From: CAYOFK01 sp964403185
GTDB lineage: Bacteria; Bacteroidota; Bacteroidia; Bacteroidales; VadinHA17
Assembly: GCA_964403185.1 (NCBI GenBank)
Contig: CAYOFK010000039.1
Span: 1 to 18,836, forward strand
Direction: 5' to 3'
DNA length: 18,836 bases
Shown piece by piece: positions 14,030 to 18,836 of this stretch. Below the pieces are notes generated by a model that searched no databases, was not told the origin of the DNA, and was given only the letters and a program-made list of their open reading frames with translations. Position 1 is the first letter of the stretch. The number at the start of each line of letters is the position of its first letter. A program made the translations under genes and the position numbers.

Positions 14030-15808
14030 TTATTCAAAATATTCAGAGAGTTTTGCAAGTATTTTTTTTCCCTTATTTACCATTGATGCAGCGGATTGCT
14101 TTTTTAATTTATCAGGAGTAAAAGTTACTAAATATTGGTCCAAATCCAGGGAATCAGGAAAATTAGATATTTCAGGATTCTTTTTGGCCGGTTCCAATAG
14201 TATCCTGATCTTTTCGTAGTCCTGTATGCCTTCCCTTAACCTTTCAAAACGTATAGAACTTCGTGGCCCGGGATAAACCAGGTAGGTATCCCCGGCCGGC
14301 CATGATCTGAACCGGGTATCCATCAGGGGATCTTCAACCCATGAGTTATAGGCCCATCTTAAAAAACCATCAAAGCCCATGGCAGCGGCATACCAGCCGA
14401 TCCATGCCGCTTCAGCCGGTGGCGAGAATGTGAAGGTATTGGGCTGTGGAATGCCACAGGCTACATAATAGGTGCTGATTTGATCCTGTTTTCGCCGTTC
14501 CAGAATCCGGTCTGATGTACCTGGTGAAATATGGCGCCAGTTGTAACTGAAATCATATATTTGATCATTGATCTCTTCAAAATAATGACCTGCCATGGTG
14601 ATCCTGAACTCAGGGGCCGTTTTTTCGAGAAAATGAAGAAGTTCCTTCATTTCATCAATGCCTCTTTCATCAAGAGCCAGGGTGGTGATCCCAAGCCACC
14701 CCATTTCTTTTAGGTGGGCCCTGAAATCAAACAGAAAAGGCCTCCACAGATCCTCGTAAGCCGGGGTTCCGGGAACAACCTCAACGCTGATAAATCCGGA
14801 AGAATCCTCGTCGAAATATCCGAGCTTGTTTCCCCAGGGTACCATGGCGTAGCAGTTAATTTGTTTGGTGATCCCACATTTCATAGCAAGTTGCACATAC
14901 TGGTCAAATATGGAGTAGTCGAATTCCCATTTTCCTGACGCGTTGCGGATCCATCCGATCATGGAACCAAACGGATCATAGGTTTGTCCACCCCAGGGTT
15001 CCTGTATAATGGAGGTGGTAATGCATTTCTGACCGGCCTCAGCTAAAAGCACCAAAAGCTCTTTCAGGGCTTCCCAGTGTGTCTCAGACCATAAGGGGAC
15101 CTTATGAAAACGGGCCACTGCATAGGGATTTTGCCAGAGGTCGAGATGGAATGTCCATTCTGCATGTTGAGGCAACAGGTGGTTCTGAACCCGGATCTCC
15201 AGATTGTAAACCATGAGTGAGTCGCGGGCCGTTTTGATCTCAAAATTCCCGCTATAGGTTCCCGGAAATGCGTCCGCAGGGATCTCTATTGACAACCAGA
15301 GTGGCCTGGTGGTCCGCGCCGCGATGGTGAGTGTGCTAACCGGTTCCAGTATGTCCCCGACAAGATGCGCCTGTATGGTGTCCTTATCCCGGTACCCGCA
15401 ACCGGTTAAAAATCCATCTGAAAGCACATAACGAACGGCCCTTATCGTGACTGCAGATCCAGGAATTGTATGTCCTTCTTTATTGATCAGGTCGGAACAC
15501 AACCATGAGACCTGTTCAATGCTCTTTGTACTCCATAACAAGAACTGGGCGTGCATGCGTTCCCCTTTCCATCCGGTGCCGGACCATGAGGTGGTGATAT
15601 CTCCTTCAGGAGGGACATCCCGCTTGTAGCGGTAGTCGGTACTCCCGAATCCGGCCTGAAGTTGTTCCGGAACCGGGTCCCAAAGCCTTATATCTGCAGA
15701 TTCCGGATTTGCCGGTTCCTCAAATCCGGAATAAGATTGCCCTGCTTTTTGGGTGCAACCGTAACAAAGGGTGATTAGAAATAAAAATGTTGTTAAATGA
15801 ATTCTCAT
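14030..15808 (-). CDS. DUF4091 / GH123-like glycoside hydrolase, lipoprotein
   Basis: The 592-residue product has a lipoprotein-type signal (Cys18 in LCYGC), an N-terminal beta-sandwich (about 40-210) and a C-terminal TIM-barrel of the DUF4091/GH123 catalytic family (PF13320, about 215-560). The strand TTLALDERGID places an adjacent Asp380-Glu381 pair where GH123 enzymes carry their catalytic Asp-Glu. Those enzymes release N-acetyl-beta-galactosamine by substrate-assisted catalysis. The family ending is clear: GFDGFLRWAYNSW, then AGDTYLVYPG and SIRFERLREGIQDYE. Many DUF4091 proteins are uncharacterised, so HexNAc cleavage is an inference. The ATG at 15808 gives the lipoprotein signal. The gene lies 55 bp behind GH29 and 107 bp ahead of the sulfatase, all on one strand. 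A hairpin in the upstream gap could lower read-through. Confidence 0.85.
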   Translation of the reverse strand: MRIHLTTFLFLITLCYGCTQKAGQSYSGFEEPANPESADIRLWDPVPEQLQAGFGSTDYRYKRDVPPEGDITTSWSGTGWKGERMHAQFLLWSTKSIEQVSWLCSDLINKEGHTIPGSAVTIRAVRYVLSDGFLTGCGYRDKDTIQAHLVGDILEPVSTLTIAARTTRPLWLSIEIPADAFPGTYSGNFEIKTARDSLMVYNLEIRVQNHLLPQHAEWTFHLDLWQNPYAVARFHKVPLWSETHWEALKELLVLLAEAGQKCITTSIIQEPWGGQTYDPFGSMIGWIRNASGKWEFDYSIFDQYVQLAMKCGITKQINCYAMVPWGNKLGYFDEDSSGFISVEVVPGTPAYEDLWRPFLFDFRAHLKEMGWLGITTLALDERGIDEMKELLHFLEKTAPEFRITMAGHYFEEINDQIYDFSYNWRHISPGTSDRILERRKQDQISTYYVACGIPQPNTFTFSPPAEAAWIGWYAAAMGFDGFLRWAYNSWVEDPLMDTRFRSWPAGDTYLVYPGPRSSIRFERLREGIQDYEKIRILLEPAKKNPEISNFPDSLDLDQYLVTFTPDKLKKQSAASMVNKGKKILAKLSEYFE

Positions 15809-15842
15809 TTGATCTTGATTAGTATGTAATTATACACTCCTT

Positions 15843-15886
15843 AACACACCCCTAAATCCCCTCTCAAGAGGGGTTGGGGGTGTGTT
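15843..15886 (-). terminator. Strong hairpin overlapping the end of the GH29 gene
   Basis: AACACACCCC (15843-15852) pairs with GGGGTGTGTT (15877-15886), and inside it CCCCTC pairs with GAGGGG around the loop TCAA, for nearly 20 bp of stem. The GH29 stop codon (15864-15866) lies in the loop region. The sequence resembles a common Bacteroidota dispersed repeat, with CCCCTAAATCCCCTC on one side. It could attenuate transcription into the next gene. Confidence 0.6.
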
Positions 15887-17333
15887 CTTTCTCAACTTCT
15901 GAGATCTTAAACACCCATGCATGCTCACAGGGTGGATTGGAACGTACCGATGCAGGAACTCTTATGGACACACCTTTGTCTGTCTTTTTCCACTTCAGCG
16001 CTTTTGAGTGCCCGAGCATGTATATTTTTGCACCCTGTGCCGGTTTGACAGAAGTGAAACTTACAGATGCCGGCGGGACAGACTCCCCCTCACTGGCCAG
16101 ATAGATAGCAAAAACAGAACCATCCGGAAGGCTTGTAAAGCATATATTTTCTTCCTTATATGGGGCAATGGGCCTGGTTTTATAAATGGCCGCTCCGTTT
16201 ATTTTCATCCAGGCGCCAATTTCCTTCATCCGGCTGATGGCTTTTTCCGGTAATTCCCCTTCAGGACCTGGTCCGACATTCAGGAGATAGTTGCCCCCTT
16301 TAGCTACAATGTTCACCAGGTTGTGAATCAGCGTTTTTGTTGGTTTATAGTGGTCATTGGGAACATAGGACCACGAACCTGCCATGGTCATGCAGGTTTC
16401 CCAGGGATGATCCAGTGCTTCCTCGGGAATGTGTTGCTCGGGTGTGGTATAGTTTTCATAACGGCCCCGCACTGAGCGGTCAACAATGATCAATCCCGGT
16501 TGATGTTTCCGCGCCATGGATGCAATTTTTCCCATATTGATATCCTGGTCGTAAGGTTTCTCCGATCGACCCTTGTTGTTTTCCGGATTTAGCCGGGGCC
16601 TTGGACGAACCCACCCACCGTCAAGCCAAAGGATGTCCACTTTTCCATATCCCGTCATCAATTCTTCAATTTGATTGTAAGTAAAATCCTTGAATTTTTT
16701 CCAGCGTTCCGGATATTTAAATGGATCATAGTTCACATGACGGTCGGGGGTGGCAAAATAAGGCCACCAATAATATTCACAGTGCCAGTCGGGTTTTGAA
16801 AAGTACGCGCCGGTTTTAAAGCCCTCATTCCTGAATGCCCGGAAGATCTCTTTGGTGATATTGGCTTTGGGATGTGAATGGAACGGCGTGCCCGGATCGG
16901 TGATACTGTAGGTGGTTTGTTTGGTATCGAACATACTGAACCCATCGTGATGTTTGGTTGTAAAGACGACATATTTCATCCCCGCTTCCCTGGCAATAGA
17001 GGCCCAGCTTTCCGGATCAAATTTCACCGGATTAAAAGTCTCCTGTAATTTATGGTAGGCCTGTACATATTCAACATAATTGTCCGATTTTCTCTGGCAC
17101 CAGGGCACGTCTTCTGAGCATATGGACCATGATTCCACAACTCCCCATTGGGAATAGGGCCCCCAGTGCATCATAAAACCGAATTTCAGGTTCTGCCATT
17201 CCTCCAGATTTTTCAAAACAAGCGGGTCGGTTTCTTTTTCATCAGGATCATGTTCCTGTGCGAAGGTTGATATTGCAATGAGTGAAATCATGACGAGCAG
17301 ACCGATGAACCTGTAACTTGTGAAGCTTTTCAT
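15864..17333 (-). CDS. GH29 alpha-L-fucosidase, secreted
   Basis: The 489-residue enzyme has a signal peptide (about 1-25, ending STFA) and a GH29 TIM-barrel (PF01120). Family motifs in order: KFGFMMHWGPYSQWG (His56), KYVVFTTKHHDGFSMFD (His128, His129), FKTGAYFSKPDWHCEYYW, and VDILWLDGGW. In the last, Asp238 aligns with the retaining nucleophile. The NYLLNVGPGPEGELP segment closes the barrel, and a small C-terminal beta domain follows. GH29 enzymes release alpha-linked L-fucose with retention; linkage preference is not clear here. The final residues, HTPNPS, are encoded by one arm of the hairpin at 15843-15886, so the coding end has run into a repeat. It is the first gene of the putative GH29/GH123-like/sulfatase run. 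The ATG at 17333 directly precedes the signal peptide. Confidence 0.92.
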   Translation of the reverse strand: MKSFTSYRFIGLLVMISLIAISTFAQEHDPDEKETDPLVLKNLEEWQNLKFGFMMHWGPYSQWGVVESWSICSEDVPWCQRKSDNYVEYVQAYHKLQETFNPVKFDPESWASIAREAGMKYVVFTTKHHDGFSMFDTKQTTYSITDPGTPFHSHPKANITKEIFRAFRNEGFKTGAYFSKPDWHCEYYWWPYFATPDRHVNYDPFKYPERWKKFKDFTYNQIEELMTGYGKVDILWLDGGWVRPRPRLNPENNKGRSEKPYDQDINMGKIASMARKHQPGLIIVDRSVRGRYENYTTPEQHIPEEALDHPWETCMTMAGSWSYVPNDHYKPTKTLIHNLVNIVAKGGNYLLNVGPGPEGELPEKAISRMKEIGAWMKINGAAIYKTRPIAPYKEENICFTSLPDGSVFAIYLASEGESVPPASVSFTSVKPAQGAKIYMLGHSKALKWKKTDKGVSIRVPASVRSNPPCEHAWVFKISEVEKEHTPNPS

Positions 17334-17403
17334 AAGTGTTGAGTTTATTATTAATATATTGAGAGAGATGAATGTTTTTATTGTATCTGTTTGCTTTCCG
17401 GTT

Positions 17404-17436
17404 CAAATTTAATACAGGAATCGATCGAAGCCTCAA
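17404..17436 (-). promoter_or_regulatory. Candidate Bacteroidota-type promoter for GH29
   Basis: On the minus strand the -7 box reads TAAATTTG (17404-17411), matching the Bacteroidota TAnnTTTG consensus. A TTG at 17434-17436 lies 22 bp upstream, slightly wider than the usual 19-21 bp to the -33 box. The leader would be about 60 nt. Only one box is a strong match. Confidence 0.4.
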
Positions 17437-17686
17437 TAATCTCTGCCAGATACTCTATTTAGACTATTTAAAAATATTGAGTTTAATGTGTATTATGGTT
17501 TTTCTAAGTTGGCTGCAATGAATGATTTACAAGAAATAATCGAATGCAATACCGCTTTATTTGAATGGATACGGGAGTTCTGCATGCCGTTTCCAATGCT
17601 AAATATCATAATCGCAGCGTATTGCCTTGGTAAATCAGGGAAACCTCCCTATTTTTATCGTCCACGATTTTTGGGGAATTAATATT
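17437..17686. other. Intergenic region between GH29 and the two-component gene
   Basis: Together with the 17334-17403 leader, this makes 353 bp between the divergent genes. A 64-codon open frame at 17488-17682 starts with GTG, has no recognisable family and overlaps the next gene's leader, so I do not call it. GGGGAA at 17674-17679 is a reasonable ribosome site for the downstream ATG at 17687. Nothing else is evident. Confidence 0.4.
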
Positions 17687-18571
17687 ATGCAAAGGAAAAA
17701 TTTATTTGTTTGTATTGCCGGCACCGGTCTGGCGATTTGGTTTGTTCATTCTTTAATAGGGAGTCTCGTATCCGAGGATGGCAGTTTTAGAGAATATTTT
17801 TTCACAAGTATTCCACTGGATGACTTTATTTTCAGGGTGGTGCTTATTGTGATTGCTTCCGGGTTGTGTATTTATTTTACGAAGAAAAAAAAATATTCGG
17901 TTGGAGATAGAGAAAGCATAGAAATTGATATTCCCGTAGGCATTAAGAAAATTGCTGAGAGTGATCCTGAATTTCTGAAGAATTTCTTTCATAAGATCAA
18001 AACCCAGTTGAATAATATTTTTGGTTTTGCCGATCTGTTGCAGGATCAGAAGCCTCAAAATGGGAATGTTGACAGGTACTTTGGTTATATTGAATCCAGT
18101 AAACAGTCGATGTTGGCTGCTATTGATGAAATGGTGAGTGTTCTTAAGATGGGGAAGATCAAGCCCTGGAGAAAAGGGGATGATTATCTGGAGATCATTA
18201 ACTGGGATGATAAAAAGATCCTGATTGCTGAAGATGTTGAAACGAATTTCATTCTTCTTAAAGCGGTCCTTGAGAAAACCGGCGCCAAGGTCATACATGC
18301 CGAGAACGGGATGGAGGCTGTTAAGATATTCAGGCGTGAAAGAGATATTAACCTGATTCTCATGGACATTCTGATGCCTGAGATGGATGGCTTTGAGGCC
18401 ACAAAGGCCATACGTAAATTTGATGCGGAAGTTCCCATCATTGCTCAAACTGCCTATAATTTTGACTGGACTGCAATTCAGAAAGAAGGACTTGGGTTTA
18501 ACGATTACCTGGCCAAACCCATTGGCCACTACGATCTCATTTTGAAAGCCTACCGGTATCTGGAAAAATAA
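17687..18571 (+). CDS. Two-TM protein with HisKA-like segment and receiver domain, no ATPase domain
   Basis: From the ATG at 17687 the protein has 294 residues. Two TM helices (about 5-27 and 46-65) precede a dimerisation-type helix pair containing FFHKIKTQLNNIFGFADLL. This corresponds to the kinase H-box, with His102 in place and the usual Pro after Thr replaced by Gln. A receiver domain follows at about 177-293: acidic pair Glu182-Asp183, phospho-acceptor Asp227 in LILMDILMPEMDG, Thr255 and Lys277. A hybrid kinase would have a roughly 150-residue HATPase_c domain between the two; here about 20 residues replace it. The protein cannot phosphorylate itself and may act as a membrane-bound phosphorelay intermediate or be an internally deleted kinase. 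A TTG 20 codons upstream gives a longer frame, but the ATG with GGGGAA upstream is better. Nearby targets are unknown. Confidence 0.85.
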   Translation: MQRKNLFVCIAGTGLAIWFVHSLIGSLVSEDGSFREYFFTSIPLDDFIFRVVLIVIASGLCIYFTKKKKYSVGDRESIEIDIPVGIKKIAESDPEFLKNFFHKIKTQLNNIFGFADLLQDQKPQNGNVDRYFGYIESSKQSMLAAIDEMVSVLKMGKIKPWRKGDDYLEIINWDDKKILIAEDVETNFILLKAVLEKTGAKVIHAENGMEAVKIFRRERDINLILMDILMPEMDGFEATKAIRKFDAEVPIIAQTAYNFDWTAIQKEGLGFNDYLAKPIGHYDLILKAYRYLEK

Positions 18572-18692
18572 ACCTGCCCAAAATCATACCAACCCGTCGC
18601 TGTATCAAAAGTGTATTTTACCACAAAGATCACAAACCTGCCTGTATTCTAAGGCAAATCCAAATATATTTCAAAAAAATTCATACATACTT

Positions 18693-18707
18693 AATCGTCC
18701 GACGATT
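18693..18707. repeat. Small hairpin AATCGT-CCG-ACGATT
   Basis: A perfect 6-bp stem with loop CCG lies in the 209 bp after the two-component gene. It has no T-run, so terminator function is uncertain. The rest of this short stretch shows no gene. Confidence 0.35.
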
Positions 18708-18780
18708 ACAGGCTAAGGCGAAAGTAAAGGCTGGCAGAAAGCCGGGTGCTAGACAGATATCCTGCCTTTGGGACTCCCAA

Positions 18781-18836
18781 CGGGCTGTCTCAAAAGTCAG
18801 ATTCCATATCAAGTACGGAATGATGCCATTAGGTTG
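18781..18836. repeat. Partial copy of the palindromic dispersed repeat (right end of window)
   Basis: It begins with CGGGCTGTCTCAAAAG (18781-18796), the reverse complement of 40-55, and continues with the same hairpin segment as the left end. One substitution (A at 18806 for G at 9) weakens the inner stem. The window stops inside the element, exactly before the expected closing inverted end. Confidence 0.75.

Noticed and set aside
12381..17333. Canonical polysaccharide utilisation locus
   Set aside because: No SusC/SusD pair or local hybrid two-component or anti-sigma regulator specific to it is visible, so only a catabolic gene run is claimed.
17488..17682. 64-codon plus-strand frame starting with GTG
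   Set aside because: No family or good ribosome site is seen, and it runs into the leader of the two-component gene.
17753..18529. 258-codon minus-strand open frame
   Set aside because: It is antisense to the well-supported receiver-domain gene and has no recognisable motifs.
1..18836. Circular replicon suggested by matching ends
   Set aside because: The shared end sequence contains a mismatch and belongs to a palindromic repeat. No replication or mobilisation gene is present.

Overview
The window looks like a contig from an uncultured member of the Bacteroidota, probably a glycan-degrading, Marinilabiliales- or Bacteroidales-like organism. The evidence is the gene set: an FtsX/MacB-type permease of the large Bacteroidota form, C69 dipeptidase, DUF1080 proteins, GH92, GH29, a DUF4091/GH123-like enzyme, a formylglycine sulfatase and a two-component protein of Bacteroidota style. 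Shine-Dalgarno sequences are weak, and intergenic regions are dense with dispersed hairpin repeats. No tRNA, rRNA, CRISPR array, SusC/SusD pair or replication gene is seen.

Layout. Positions 80-4010 hold, on the minus strand, a tandem-DUF1080 secreted protein and an FtsX-like ABC permease. Upstream of the permease lie a good sigma-54 promoter and three phased operator-like repeats. Positions 4288-4717 hold a mini-hairpin array, a shortened four-helix-bundle (23S rRNA intervening-sequence type) gene and an 11-bp tandem repeat. A C69 dipeptidase follows (4718-6346, minus). Positions 6347-7198 are decayed: a structured stretch, a membrane-protein relic and an unexplained 62-codon open frame ending in a hairpin. 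A GH92 glycosidase (7199-9448, minus) diverges from a di-haem cytochrome c peroxidase/MauG-like lipoprotein (9964-11160, plus), and the 515 bp between them is packed with three unrelated hairpin repeats. Positions 11161-12371 hold a polysaccharide deacetylase tail and a Y1/HUH (IS200/RAYT-like) transposase flanked by two copies of a composite REP-like repeat. Positions 12381-17333 hold three minus-strand genes in transcription order: GH29 alpha-L-fucosidase, DUF4091/GH123-like hydrolase, sulfatase. Last is a two-TM protein with a histidine-kinase dimerisation segment and a receiver domain but no ATPase domain (17687-18571, plus).

How the genes fit together. The GH29, GH123-like and sulfatase genes form a plausible small operon for removing fucose, HexNAc and sulfate from a sulfated, fucosylated host or marine glycan. 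GH92 and DUF1080 may work on related glycans. No uptake system is present, so this is not a canonical polysaccharide utilisation locus within the window.

The most distinctive signals are the array of d(GNA)-triloop mini-hairpins beside the shortened four-helix-bundle gene, the sigma-54 architecture ahead of the permease, the HUH transposase with its matching repeats, three proteins that each look as if their middle was deleted in frame, and a palindromic repeat that bounds both ends of the window.
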